Assembly: GCA_963837285.1 (NCBI GenBank)
Contig: CAWIMS010000001.1
Span: 558,001 to 622,000 of the forward strand
DNA from: Planosporangium sp963837285
GTDB lineage: Bacteria > Actinomycetota > Actinomycetes > Mycobacteriales > Micromonosporaceae
DNA: 64,000 nt
Direction: 5' to 3'
Positions 7,819 to 16,544 of this stretch are shown here, piece by piece. The notes below the pieces were generated by a model. The model saw nothing but the letters and a program-made list of their open reading frames with translations, was not told where the DNA came from and did not search any database. Every line of letters begins with the position of its first letter. Within the stretch, counting starts at the first letter, position 1. A program made the position numbers and the translations under genes.

Positions 7819-9018
7819 CTACCCGACCAGACCCATCACGAGCCCGAGCTCGCGGGCGTCCTCGCGTACCGCGCTGCGGCGGTCCATCAGGTCGTAGACG
7901 GCGCCGCGGGCGAACGGTGAGTGCTTGACGGTGTCGAGCGATTCGCGGGTGGCGGCACGGGTCAGCAGGTGCACGACGGCGATGTGTTCGCGGCGCAGAC
8001 TGTGCGCCCGGGCGGACTCGATGAGGTAGAACGCGCGTCGGGTACGCGACGGCAGCTCTGTCGGTTCCATGGCGTTGGCGCGGCGGATTGCCTCGCCGGC
8101 GCGGAACAGGTCGGCGTCGACGGTGACTGCGTAGGCGTCGGTGTTGGCGCGGCCGAACGGTAGCCAGGGATGGCTGTAGTTGCGGCCGAGCGCGGCCGCG
8201 GCGCGGCGTGCGTCGTCCCAGTGGCGCCATGCCTGTCCGGCCCGGCCGGCCTTGGCGTGGCCGAGGCCGATACCGAGTTGGAGCTGACCCCAGCGGGCGA
8301 GCTGCTCGCCGCCGGCGTCCGGGTCGAGGAGGGTTGCGGCGTCCGTGGCGACCTGCTCGGCGGCGTCGTATTGGGCGGAGCCGCGGTAGACGTGCCCGTA
8401 GTACCAGGCGGCCGCGGCAATCGCCTCCGGGTCGTCGGCGTCCTGGGCCGCGGTCATGGCCCGGTCGGCGGAAAGCCACACGAACTCGGCTGCCGGCTGA
8501 TGGGCGAAGTACAGCTGCGCCAGGTGGTACACGCGGGCCAGTTCGGCGAGCGCCCAGCGTCGCTCGGCGCCGTCGAGCGAGCGCACCGTGCGCCGCGCCT
8601 CGGTGATCAGCCCAGGGAGGATCGCCGCGACCGCGCCGCGCTCGGCGTAGAAGTGGTTCCACAGCCGCCACGCCTCGTCGACCTGGCCGGCGAGCGCGGG
8701 TACCGACGGGTCGTCGACGGTGTCGCGCACGGTGGCGTTGATCGCCGCGACGACGGCGGCCGCGTCGTCGCGGCCCGCCTTGGTGATGGACGCTACGGGC
8801 AACGATTGGTCTCCGGTCAGCTCGGCCAGGTCGTCGACGCCGAGGACGTCGGCCAGACGGAGCAGCATGGGCAGGCGTGGTGTGAGGAGCCGGCTTGTCT
8901 CGACGGCCTTGACCCATTCTTCGCTGCGTCCGACGAGGCCGCCCAGGACGGCGCGGGTCTTACCGGCGCGCTCGCGCTTGATGCGTAGGCGCTGGCCGAA
9001 GGTCAGCTCACCGTTCAT
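7819..9018 (-). CDS. XRE-family regulator with TPR-like C-terminus
   Basis: 399 residues from ATG at 9018. The open frame extends upstream to 9108, but the sequence there is unlike the family. Residues about 5-60 form an XRE-type HTH (FGQRLRIKRERAGKTRAVLG, then VGRSEEWVKAVE). The remainder is all-helical TPR-like repeats (WALAELARVYHLAQLYFAHQ, EAIAAAAWYYGHVYRGSAQY, RRAFYLIESARAHSLRREHI). Such actinomycete regulators sense a peptide or other ligand through the TPR part and usually control a neighbouring small-protein gene. It precedes the micro-protein operon on the same strand with a 231-base gap containing a palindrome. Confidence 0.85.
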   Translation of the reverse strand: MNGELTFGQRLRIKRERAGKTRAVLGGLVGRSEEWVKAVETSRLLTPRLPMLLRLADVLGVDDLAELTGDQSLPVASITKAGRDDAAAVVAAINATVRDTVDDPSVPALAGQVDEAWRLWNHFYAERGAVAAILPGLITEARRTVRSLDGAERRWALAELARVYHLAQLYFAHQPAAEFVWLSADRAMTAAQDADDPEAIAAAAWYYGHVYRGSAQYDAAEQVATDAATLLDPDAGGEQLARWGQLQLGIGLGHAKAGRAGQAWRHWDDARRAAAALGRNYSHPWLPFGRANTDAYAVTVDADLFRAGEAIRRANAMEPTELPSRTRRAFYLIESARAHSLRREHIAVVHLLTRAATRESLDTVKHSPFARGAVYDLMDRRSAVREDARELGLVMGLVG

Positions 9019-9127
9019 GGTGGTCACATCCCAGGTAGCAGTCTGGGTGCGGGCCGCGGCTGCTACCCGGCGGCCCGCCGTATCTCGACGGTACCGCGCC
9101 TGGCGCAACGGCGCTGCCGGGCCACCT

Positions 9128-9163
9128 CCGCAAGATCAATTGTCGTTGCGCAGTTCGTTGCAG
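9128..9163. repeat. Near-direct repeat of the sequence after tRNA-Thr
   Basis: CCGCAAGATCA (9128-9138) and TTCGTTGCAG (9154-9163) also occur in the same order and almost the same spacing at 5484-5494 and 5508-5517, just past tRNA-Thr. The two sites bracket the micro-protein operon and its regulator. No integrase gene or copy of the tRNA 3' end is seen, so an attachment-site reading is speculative. Confidence 0.3.
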
Positions 9164-9219
9164 TGACTGCGTATGACTGGAGTTGACTGCACCGACGGAT
9201 AGGGCCTCTGGGCAGGTGC

Positions 9220-9291
9220 AGTCACTCGCACCAGGTCGCGGTGGCCCGGGGTGAACGGATCGAACGTACCGGGATAGACCGCCAACGAACC
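9220..9291 (-). pseudogene. coaD-like (phosphopantetheine adenylyltransferase) N-terminal fragment
   Basis: About 24 codons read GSLAVYPGTFDPFTPGHRDL, the nucleotidyltransferase N-terminus with the strand-T/S-F-D-P-x-T-x-G-H motif of CoaD-type adenylyltransferases. The sequence then changes to unrelated residues and stops at 9136. A full CoaD is about 160 residues, so this is a remnant cut off just beyond the repeat at 9128-9163. The rest of the 611-base gap 9019-9629 shows no gene I can support. Confidence 0.55.
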
Positions 9292-9629
9292 GTGTGCCGG
9301 CGCCACTCCAGGACTTGATGTAGCCGTCACCGCGTCTCCAACCACATGACCACGATCATCCCAGCCGTGCAGGTGCCCACCTCTCAGTTTCGAATCGATC
9401 TCCGTCGCACTTCGCCAGAGTTGCCGCGCGTCGTCTGAGTCAGGGCGATCGGCTGCCGCGCCGGCAAGCCGCCTTGCCAACGAGCACCGAGCGCCGTGCC
9501 CGGCGTTACCCGAGATTTGATTGGCAGATGTCCTGACGAGGCAAGGCGCCCATCCGCGGGCCACATGCCGGTGCTCGGCGGGCATCCGAACCGACCCGGG
9601 GGGTCGCGCTGGCTTCTACAATCACGGAC

Positions 9630-11456
9630 GTGAGCACATATCATGACTTCGAACCAACTGTCAGATTCAGGGAGACACTTGCTGTTTCCCCGGATGGGAC
9701 GCAGTTGGCGTATGTCGACGACGGCTCGGGACATTTCAACCTTGCTATCCGCCCGCTGACGGGTGGGCCGTCCCGGTACCTCACTTCCTACACCGACTCC
9801 GACGTCCGGCATGCCGAGTGGCACCCCGCCGGACGCTCGCTGCTATACATCGCAGACACGGCCGGCGACGAGCACCACCAGCTGTACCTGCTCGACGTCG
9901 CCAGCGGCACGTCCACGGCGTTGACCGACTCGCCCAGCGTGCGGCACTGGCCGGCACTGGGCGACTCGTTCTCTCCGGACGGGAAGCACCTCACTTACGC
10001 TGGCAACGATCGGTCGTCAGCGGACCAGGATGTACTGATCCGCGATCTGGCCACCGGCGAGGTGCGCCGGATCTACGGAGGTGGCGGTCGCGTTTTCCCC
10101 GGCCATTGGTCGCCGGACGGCACCCGGCTGACCGTGGTTGACTGGCGGGGTGCGGTTACCGACCAGGTGATGTACGTGCTGTCTATCGACGACGACCGGG
10201 TTACGCAGTTGACCCCGGCCGATGAGTCGGCCACCTACATTCCGGGGTCGTGGCTGCCAGACGGATCCGGCATCCTGGTCATGAGTGACCACGGTCGCGA
10301 CGTCACGGGATTGGGCGTGCTCGATGCCGAGACGGGACACCTGTCGTGGCTGGACGCCTCCGACCGGGGCGTCGAAGACGTGGCTCTGTCGCGTGATGGC
10401 CGGGTGTTGGCTTGGCTGGTCAATGTGGACGGTGCCTCGCAGCTACGGGCACGGAACCCAGTGACCGGCGAGTCGCTCCCCATGCCGACGCTGCCACTGG
10501 GCTCGGCGGCGCAGTTGCGGCTCACACCCGATGGGCAGTCCGCCGTGATGTTGATGTCGACGCCGGTCAAACCGTGGAACGCCTTGGTCGTTAACCTGGC
10601 CACGGGAGATCTTCGGTGGGTAACCGATGCGCATCCCGCAGCCGACCCGTCCACGTTTGTTGAGCCGGTCCTGGTCCACTGCCCGGCCCGTGACGGTCGC
10701 AAGGCGCCGGCATACCTGTACCGGCCCCACACGACGGCCGACCGTGTGCCAGTCGTGCTGGCAATCCACGGCGGCCCACCCGTGCAGGAGAAGCCGAACT
10801 ACTCCAACGACGGCTTGTTCCAGTACCTGGTCGGGCGAGGCGTGGCCGTCATCGCGCCCAACGTGCGTGGATCGAGCGGCTGACGGGCTGGCCTACCAAC
10901 GGGCGGTCAATCGCGACGGGGGCGGCGTCGACCTGGACGACCTGGACGACACGGTCCGCTACCTGAAGAACCAACCTTGGGTCGATCCAGCCCGCATTGG
11001 GCTGTTCGGCCGCTCGTACGGTGGGTTCGGCGTGCTGTCGTGCGCTTCGCGTCTACCGGAGCACAACTGGGCCGCAGCCGTCGCCTGGTGCGCGCCGAGC
11101 AATCTGATCACGTTCACCCGGGCCCAGCCACCTACTGGCGTGCCCAGGTGGCCATCATGATCGGTGACCCCGACACTGATGCGGAGTTCCTGGCGTCACG
11201 GTCGCCGGTGACCTACGCCGACCAGATCAAAGCGCCGCTGTTCCTCATCCAGGGGGCCAATGACACGCGCGTGCCACGGCAGGAAAGCGACCAGATTGTG
11301 CACCGCCTGCGGGAACGGGGAGTCGAGGTGCGCTACGACGTGTATCCGGATGAGGGGCACGTGTTCGGCAGCAGCGCACATCAGACGAAGGCCCGCTCGG
11401 ACGCCGCCGAATTTCTGCTCGACCATCTCATCCCTACCTACATGCCGAGCTGGTAG
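9630..11456 (+). pseudogene. S9-family prolyl oligopeptidase-like peptidase, two compensating frameshifts
   Basis: An N-terminal beta-propeller (residues about 1-350, with repeats such as LAVSPDGTQLAYV and SFSPDGKHLTYAG) leads to an alpha/beta-hydrolase domain. The frame that starts with GTG at 9630 stops at 10883 just after PNVRGSSG. The protein continues in another frame (GLAYQRAVNRD...RIGLFGRSYGGFGVLS, carrying the nucleophile Ser) until about 11130, then returns to the first frame (VAIMIGDPDTDAEFL...GANDTRVP...DEGHVFG, carrying Asp and His) and ends at 11456. An extra G near 10882 and a missing base near 11128 account for both shifts. The total of about 609 residues is normal for S9 enzymes, and all three catalytic residues are present. 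It is either a recent pseudogene or sequence error. Confidence 0.85.
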
Positions 11457-11672
11457 CCGAGTCCATCCGCAGCGGCAGCTTCTCCGGCGGCGGCCATCGG
11501 TGAGCCGGGCCCACGCCTCCGCCATCCGAGGATTGGCGTCAACGGCGCCGTCTCGGCCGGCCAAACCCCATTCCAGTGGACGCCAAGGCGCCGGATGCCG
11601 ATGAGGCCGGTCCGGACGGAAGTCTCGCAACAAGTGGCATGGTAGGACAGGATCACCTGAGCGACCGGCCTG

Positions 11673-11981
11673 TCAGTCGATCCTGTTCAGAGCGATATAC
11701 ATTCCGTTGTCGTCCGGGTCGTCCCACGGATCTGGGGGCAGTTGATCGAGTGTCACGGTGCCTAGGCTGGTCCATTCGGGCCAGCGCATCCAAGTCAGTT
11801 CGATTCCTGGTCCTTGCAGTAGCTTTTCCAGTGCGCGACGGGCCAGTGCTTTCCGTTCATCAATGGACAGCGTCTGGTCCGGCGTGTTCAGCGTCCACAT
11901 GAATTCGTACAGCCCGACGCTGGACACGTCGAGAAGGTCGTGTATTTCCTGGACCAGCCAATCGACTGTGTTTATATTCAT
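11673..11981 (-). CDS. Putative immunity protein of the adjacent toxin
   Basis: 102 residues from ATG at 11981, overlapping the toxin stop by four bases. Small and acidic (pI-lowering DPWDDPDDNGM near the C-terminus) with a mixed alpha/beta pattern. No named family is recognised. Its role as immunity protein rests on its position, size and tight coupling to the 3' end of a polymorphic toxin gene. About 215 bases beyond it (11457-11672) hold no visible gene. Confidence 0.6.
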   Translation of the reverse strand: MNINTVDWLVQEIHDLLDVSSVGLYEFMWTLNTPDQTLSIDERKALARRALEKLLQGPGIELTWMRWPEWTSLGTVTLDQLPPDPWDDPDDNGMYIALNRID

Positions 11982-13069
11982 GGCAGCGTCGGGTTTCCAG
12001 CTAGGGGAATCTTGACGGGCGGCTGACCGCCCTGTGAAACAACCGCGTACGGGCCCCACGTGACCGGGTCGGGCCGCGAGTGGGGAGGATACCCCGGCAT
12101 GATCCGGATTTGCCGCCCGCGGTTGGCCGGATCGGCAAACACTTCGCCGCCGCCCCGCGCGGACGGGTTGTGGGTCCACTCGTCCGGGATCCGTGCCTTT
12201 ACCTCTTGTGGTGTGAGACCGGTGAGTTCGTGTGGATCAAACTCCTTCGGACCACCAATCTTCTTCGGAGGCTCGGCATGAGGCTGATGCGAACCGGACC
12301 CGCCGTCCTTGCCCCGGAGCCGGTTGAGGATCTTCTTGAGTTCCTCGACCAGCTCGCCGAGGCGGTGTACCGACGGGATGAGCCGGCGCAGGCTGGCCAA
12401 CAACGCTTTGAGCCACCGTGCGATCTTCCCGGCCCAGGACGCGACCAGGGTACTGACCTGTTCGACCACCAACGGAGTGGCGACGCCGAGTGAGAACGCT
12501 TCCTCGGCGGCGTAAACGATCAGCCGGGACACGCAGGTCGCGATCGCGTCCCGCACAAGGATGCGCACGGCGGCGATGAGCATGCCGGCGCCCTCGGTGA
12601 TGGTGGCCATGGCGTCGGCGGCCTTGGCCAGGCCACCGAGGGCGTCGTGTTGCTGGCCAGCCCAGGCGCGATAGGCCGGGCCGGCGGTGCCGCCCCAGTC
12701 GGCGACGTCCCAGCGCGCTGCCCGGTCGACGTCGGCCGCGCTGTCACGCAGGGACGCGGCGACGTTGCGCCAGGTTTGCGCGTGTCCCGCGATCTGCCCG
12801 GGATCGCCGGCTAGCCAGTCCAACGCCTCGGTCAGCGGCTTGACGTGCTCGATGATCCAGGCCACGCCGTACTGCAACAGCGCTCCGACCGGATCCGACA
12901 CGATCGCGAGGGCGTCCAGCCCTGCGCCGACCATACCCAGGCTGCCGTCGATCCAACTGCCGTTCTTGACGCCCTGGCCGATCAGCTCGATATCTTCGGC
13001 GATCCACACCCCCGACCATGCGTCGGTCGGCTGGTCGAGCCGGCCAGCCACGAGGGGGTTGACCGTCAC
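11978..13069 (-). CDS. Type VII-style polymorphic toxin
   Basis: 363 residues. The N-terminal about 220 are helical with WXG-like features (RAARWDVADWGGTAGPAYRAW), the layout of actinobacterial WXG100/PPE-like secretion domains. A basic helical linker follows (ARWLKALLASLRRLI...LVEELKKILNRLRG), then a Gly/Pro/His-rich hinge near 255-270. The last about 90 residues are a compact domain (ARIPDEWTHNPSARGGG, RIRIMPGY, YAVVSQGGQPPVKIPLAGNP) typical of a variable C-terminal toxin. Its start overlaps an EspC-like gene and its stop overlaps the putative immunity gene. I cannot assign the toxin activity. Confidence 0.75.
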   Translation of the reverse strand: MTVNPLVAGRLDQPTDAWSGVWIAEDIELIGQGVKNGSWIDGSLGMVGAGLDALAIVSDPVGALLQYGVAWIIEHVKPLTEALDWLAGDPGQIAGHAQTWRNVAASLRDSAADVDRAARWDVADWGGTAGPAYRAWAGQQHDALGGLAKAADAMATITEGAGMLIAAVRILVRDAIATCVSRLIVYAAEEAFSLGVATPLVVEQVSTLVASWAGKIARWLKALLASLRRLIPSVHRLGELVEELKKILNRLRGKDGGSGSHQPHAEPPKKIGGPKEFDPHELTGLTPQEVKARIPDEWTHNPSARGGGEVFADPANRGRQIRIMPGYPPHSRPDPVTWGPYAVVSQGGQPPVKIPLAGNPTLP

Positions 13070-13386
13070 ATCGCGTCCCGGATCTGGCGGTGGGCGACCG
13101 CGGCCTGCTTGTCGGTGGCTTGATAGCCGCCCGCCGCGGTGCGCAGCCGGGCGCCGGTGTCACGCAATGACGCGGCGGCCGTGTCGATCCCATCCACCAG
13201 CACCTCGGACAGGCCGTTCAACAGCGCCGGCACGATCGTGCACAGCTTCCCGTACGCCGTGACGTCCAGCCGCACCGCGTCACCGGCTTGTTTCGCGGCG
13301 ACCACCTCGCCCGCGATACCGTCGACCGCCGCCGCATGCGCCACCAGATCGGCGGGGCGGACATCGGTGTGATCACCAGCCGGCAT
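13066..13386 (-). CDS. EspC-like type VII secretion-associated protein
   Basis: 106 residues, wholly helical, like the ESX-1 secretion-associated EspC/DUF2580 family that pairs with WXG-type effectors. It starts ADLVAHAAAVDGIAGEV and ends in a helical C-terminus (GGYQATDKQAAVAHRQIRDAM). ATG at 13386 follows GGGGAGG by five bases and is preferred over an upstream in-frame GTG at 13416 that overlaps this ribosome site. The stop overlaps the toxin start (ATGA). Presumably it forms a dimer or chaperone complex with the toxin N-terminus for export. Confidence 0.75.
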   Translation of the reverse strand: MPAGDHTDVRPADLVAHAAAVDGIAGEVVAAKQAGDAVRLDVTAYGKLCTIVPALLNGLSEVLVDGIDTAAASLRDTGARLRTAAGGYQATDKQAAVAHRQIRDAM

Positions 13387-13423
13387 CTTCGCCTCCCCAG
13401 GACTCACGGCTGTCACCGAGCAA

Positions 13424-13447
13424 GGTATCCCAGGTACCAGTGATACC
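13424..13447. promoter_or_regulatory. Inverted repeat upstream of the toxin operon
   Basis: GGTATC and GATACC arms separated by 12 bases, 38 bases upstream of the EspC-like start, in the 78-base gap after the next gene. A possible operator or promoter element. The arms are short, so confidence is low. Confidence 0.3.
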
Positions 13448-13464
13448 GCGGATGGGTTCGAGGG

Positions 13465-13836
13465 CTAACGCGCGTCCACCAACCCAAGCTGGTCGCGAAG
13501 CTCGCCGAAGTCGTGGCATTCGACCTCGGGAAGGTACCGGGCGAACACCTTGTCGATCTCGTCCTGCATGGTTCGCTCGAATTCGTACCAGATGTGGCCC
13601 CATTGCAGCTCAGTCTCGATGTCGCTGACCAATTCGGGGCTGATTTCGACGTCACGAAGAGCGCGAAGTTCCGTGCCGAAAGTCTCGGTAGCACCGATAT
13701 GTCGGACCGGGCCACCGGGGTGAGCGGCACTTGCGACGGACTTGCGCCAGGGTCTGTTTTCGCTGCTCAGGGCGCAAATAATGCGTTCGATGAGGTCGGT
13801 CAGAGCGGCACGCAGACGGCAGATGGCTGTGGTCAC
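13465..13836 (-). CDS. Hypothetical 123-residue acidic helical protein
   Basis: GTG at 13836 sits behind GGGGGGAAAT, a good ribosome site. The N-terminal helix is basic (CRLRAALTDLIERIICAL). The C-terminal half is acidic and helical (ISPELVSDIETELQWGHIW, YEFERTMQDEIDKVFARY). It lies just upstream of the type VII toxin operon on the same strand and could be an accessory or second immunity gene. No family is recognised. Confidence 0.55.
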   Translation of the reverse strand: MTTAICRLRAALTDLIERIICALSSENRPWRKSVASAAHPGGPVRHIGATETFGTELRALRDVEISPELVSDIETELQWGHIWYEFERTMQDEIDKVFARYLPEVECHDFGELRDQLGLVDAR

Positions 13837-13994
13837 ATTTCCCCCCAAAATTGTTGACGAGGCAACTTGCCTTACCCGAGCCTACAAGATCTCTAAACAA
13901 AGTATTTCTTGCGACACCGGCCAGTGGGATGAAGGAGGCGCTGGCCGGCCGGACATAACAGGTCCAACCGGCCAACGACGCGATACAACCACGA

Positions 13995-14651
13995 TCAGCA
14001 CCGATGGAGCCGCACCTCCAGTCCGATACCTTCGGTCCGAATTTCGGCCGTCCGGAACGCGCTCCGTGCGACCAGCCGCTCGAACTTGGCCGGCGAATGT
14101 GCCCGTCTGCGCAGCATGGCCAGCGTCGATCTGGTCAGGAAGGCATTCGCAGCGCTCAGTTCCATCCGCTTCACTTCGTTGGCGATGTCGGTGGACGATG
14201 CGTCGCTGCTCATGTCCTGGATCACCGCCCCACCACCAGTACGCAGGACTCGGTGCATCTCGTTCAATGCATCAACCGGTCGGGTGAAATTCTTGAACGC
14301 CGCCTGGCAGACGATCAGATCGAAGGATCCGGTGTTGAATGGCATGTCGGAAACGTCCCCTTGCCGGAAGTCGACGTTCACCCCGGCCTGCCGGGCGCCA
14401 TCCCGGGCAATCTCCACGAATGTACGGCTGATGTCCAGCCCGGTGACCGAGAACCGGCCGAGCCGGGCGATCTCGATCGACAGGTACCCGGGGCCGGGCG
14501 CGATCTCCAGGACCGCGGCGCCATCGGGTAGTGCACCCACCAAAGCAACGGCTTGTCGACGGTACTGCTCGATCTGGTCACCCGAGCCTCGCTGCCGCGC
14601 GTACCAGCGCGCCATCGGGCCTTCCATTTCGGGTATCAACTTCATCCGCAT
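13995..14651 (-). CDS. Class I SAM-dependent methyltransferase
   Basis: 218 residues. Motif I is VLEIAPGPGYLSIEIA (about 46-61), the acidic ribose-binding residue lies in VTGLDISRTFVEIA, motif II in VDFRQGDVSDMPF, and DLIVCQAAF is at the post-II strand. This is a Methyltransf_11/25-type fold with unknown acceptor. ATG at 14651 follows GAGGAG by seven bases. It lies downstream of the PadR gene on the same strand with a 146-base gap and may be its target. Confidence 0.85.
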   Translation of the reverse strand: MRMKLIPEMEGPMARWYARQRGSGDQIEQYRRQAVALVGALPDGAAVLEIAPGPGYLSIEIARLGRFSVTGLDISRTFVEIARDGARQAGVNVDFRQGDVSDMPFNTGSFDLIVCQAAFKNFTRPVDALNEMHRVLRTGGGAVIQDMSSDASSTDIANEVKRMELSAANAFLTRSTLAMLRRRAHSPAKFERLVARSAFRTAEIRTEGIGLEVRLHRC

Positions 14652-14797
14652 GGTTGAACTCCTCTGTTCAGGGTCACGGGAGGAGCCCGGCTATTCTTGC
14701 GGTTGCCACCTCGTGCGCCAGGTTCCGTTCCCGCGGGATCGGTGCGAGGTTCCGACCCCGGTGGCGGTGTTCCCGCACCGCACCGGGGTCTCTTCGG

Positions 14798-15451
14798 TCA
14801 TCCGGTCGATTGGCCTCCTTCAGCCAGCAGCTTCGTCCATTCGGCCGGCGGGCCACCGGTCTCGTGGTACGCCCGCCAATCGGCCAGGCTGGGCAGCGTT
14901 TCCTCGGTCAGCTCGCGCAGCAGTGAACGCACCCAGGCGGCTTCGGCCCGGCGCATCGCCAGCGCGTATTCCGCTTCGATGAGGAAGAGACGGGGCACCT
15001 GCTCGCTTTCGGCAAGCAGAGTCTGCTCCCGGGCGGCGATGTCGGATTCGAGTGCGCGCAGCCGGTCCGCCAGCAGGGTGGTCGCCTCGTCCGGAGGCAG
15101 CACACCCAACACCGACAGCGCGGCCTCGAACCGGGACAGCTCCGGCTCCGGTGTCCCGACCAGCTCATGCAGCCAGTCGCGCAGCTCGGCCCGCCCGGCG
15201 TCGGTGATGGTGTAGACCGTGCGCTCCGGGCGACGCCCTTCGCGGTCGCTGCTGACGGCCTTGATGAGGCCGTGCTTTTCAAGGTTCTGGACCACTGTGT
15301 ACAGCGAGCCCCACTTGATTTTCATGTCCTGTTCCTTGCCGGTGCGGCGGAGCAGGTTGGCCATCTCGTAGGGGTGCATCGGGATGCCCGGGACGAGGAG
15401 AGCCAGCAGGGCCAGTGCGAGCAGGTTGCCCACCTTGCGCCGCTTCGCCAC
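14798..15451 (-). CDS. PadR-family transcriptional regulator
   Basis: 217 residues from GTG at 15451, preceded by GGAGGCGAGG. The N-terminal winged helix has the PadR signature (MHPYEMANLLRR, WGSLYTVVQNLEKHGLI, RTVYTITDAGRAEL), and the C-terminal half is the helical Vir_act_alpha_C-type dimerisation region. The frame is open further upstream, but that stretch has no family match and lies over the operator. A palindrome at 15472-15487 right in front of the gene is the likely autoregulatory site. The methyltransferase downstream is a probable co-regulated gene. Confidence 0.85.
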   Translation of the reverse strand: MAKRRKVGNLLALALLALLVPGIPMHPYEMANLLRRTGKEQDMKIKWGSLYTVVQNLEKHGLIKAVSSDREGRRPERTVYTITDAGRAELRDWLHELVGTPEPELSRFEAALSVLGVLPPDEATTLLADRLRALESDIAAREQTLLAESEQVPRLFLIEAEYALAMRRAEAAWVRSLLRELTEETLPSLADWRAYHETGGPPAEWTKLLAEGGQSTG

Positions 15452-15471
15452 GGGATTACCTCGCCTCCGAT

Positions 15472-15487
15472 TACTCGTACACGAGTA
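15472..15487. promoter_or_regulatory. PadR operator candidate
   Basis: TACTCGT-AC-ACGAGTA, perfect 7-bp arms with a 2-bp centre, 21 bases upstream of the padR start. A third half-site ACGAGT follows at 15495-15500. PadR regulators commonly bind palindromes of this size in their own promoters. Confidence 0.6.
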
Positions 15488-15611
15488 TACGCAGACGAGT
15501 AACGAAGAACGCAAGAGTGCCCGGCCGGGCACCACGAGCCGGTTACCGCAGCGAGCTACGTAGCCTCCGGACGCGCCGCGCGTACTGGCCCGGTCGGCTC
15601 TGGCCAAGATC

Positions 15612-15678
15612 GGCACAACTTCCCGGAAGTAGTGGCCTCAGGTACCCCGTGAGACCACTACTTCCGGGAAGTTGTGCC
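15612..15678. repeat. Long palindromic repeat, copy 1
   Basis: Perfect 24-bp arms (15612-15635 and 15655-15678) around a 19-nt loop, with the core CACAACTTCCCGGAAGT. It lies between padR and the sugar ABC operon, which diverge, so it is not in a simple terminator position. Three further full copies lie at 19143, 32323 and 35252. Confidence 0.9.
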
Positions 15679-15767
15679 AAGGCTTGGGCTCCCTTGACAA
15701 CCAATCATGGCCATGGATAGATGATCAGTGGGATAACGTTGTCAGGCGTGGGACGCGAGGTGTCGTC

Positions 15768-16544
15768 GTGTCGAATCCACCATCGTCGCCGTTGTTGTCC
15801 GCTGCCGGCATCGTCAAACGCTTCGGTCACGTCCACGCCCTGCGCGAGGCCAGCTTCGACGCGTACCCGGGAGAAGTCGTCGCCCTGATCGGCGACAACG
15901 GCGCCGGCAAGAGCACGCTGGTCAAGGTCCTGTCCGGCGCGCTACGGCCGGACACCGGCACGATCACCCTCGACGGCCAGCGCATCGACCTGCACAGCCC
16001 GCTCGACGCCCAGCGCCTCGGCATCGAGACCGTGTACCAGGATCTGGCGCTCGCGTTCGACCTCGACGCCGCGGCCAACCTGCACCTTGGCCGGGAGCGG
16101 CTGCGGCCGGCGCCGCTGGGTTGGCTCGGTGTGCTCGACAAGGCCGGCATGCGTACCCGCGCCGTCGAAGCGTTCCGCAACCTGGGCATCGCGCTGCCCG
16201 ACGTCGGGGTACCGGTCCGTTCGCTCTCGGGTGGCCAGCGGCAGTGCGTGGCCGTGGCCCGCGCAGTCGCCTGGGCCACCAAGGTCGTGTTCATGGACGA
16301 GCCCACCGCGGCACTCGGCGTGATCCAGCGCCGCCAGGTGCTCGACGTCATCCGCCGGGTCCGCGACCAGGGGGTAGCCGTGGTGCTGATCAGCCACAAC
16401 ATGCCCGAGGTACTCGCTGTCGCCGACCGGGTCGAGGTGCTCCGGTTGGGGCACCGGGTCGCCCGGTACCGGACCGCCGACACGTCCGTCGAGGAACTGG
16501 TACGCGCGATGACCGGCGGCGTGGTGGCGGGAGAAGCGGCATGA
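15768..16544 (+). CDS. Simple-sugar ABC transporter ATP-binding protein
   Basis: 258 residues. It carries Walker A GDNGAGKST (42-50), signature RSLSGGQRQCVAVARA, Walker B VVFMDEPTAAL and switch region VLISHNM. It is a single ATPase module, as in the FrcA/XylG-like single-domain members of the CUT2 class rather than the duplicated RbsA. GTG at 15768 follows GCGAGG. The frame is open upstream to 15672, but that part runs into the palindrome. The stop overlaps the permease start (ATGA). With the next two genes it forms a complete importer operon. Confidence 0.85.
   Translation: MSNPPSSPLLSAAGIVKRFGHVHALREASFDAYPGEVVALIGDNGAGKSTLVKVLSGALRPDTGTITLDGQRIDLHSPLDAQRLGIETVYQDLALAFDLDAAANLHLGRERLRPAPLGWLGVLDKAGMRTRAVEAFRNLGIALPDVGVPVRSLSGGQRQCVAVARAVAWATKVVFMDEPTAALGVIQRRQVLDVIRRVRDQGVAVVLISHNMPEVLAVADRVEVLRLGHRVARYRTADTSVEELVRAMTGGVVAGEAA

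Noticed and set aside
5384..9163. A complete integrative element at tRNA-Thr
   Set aside because: No integrase, excisionase or replication gene, and no second copy of the tRNA 3' end was found.
9136..9585. A 149-codon minus-strand frame as a full gene
   Set aside because: Only the 24-codon coaD-like stretch looks real; the rest has no coding character.
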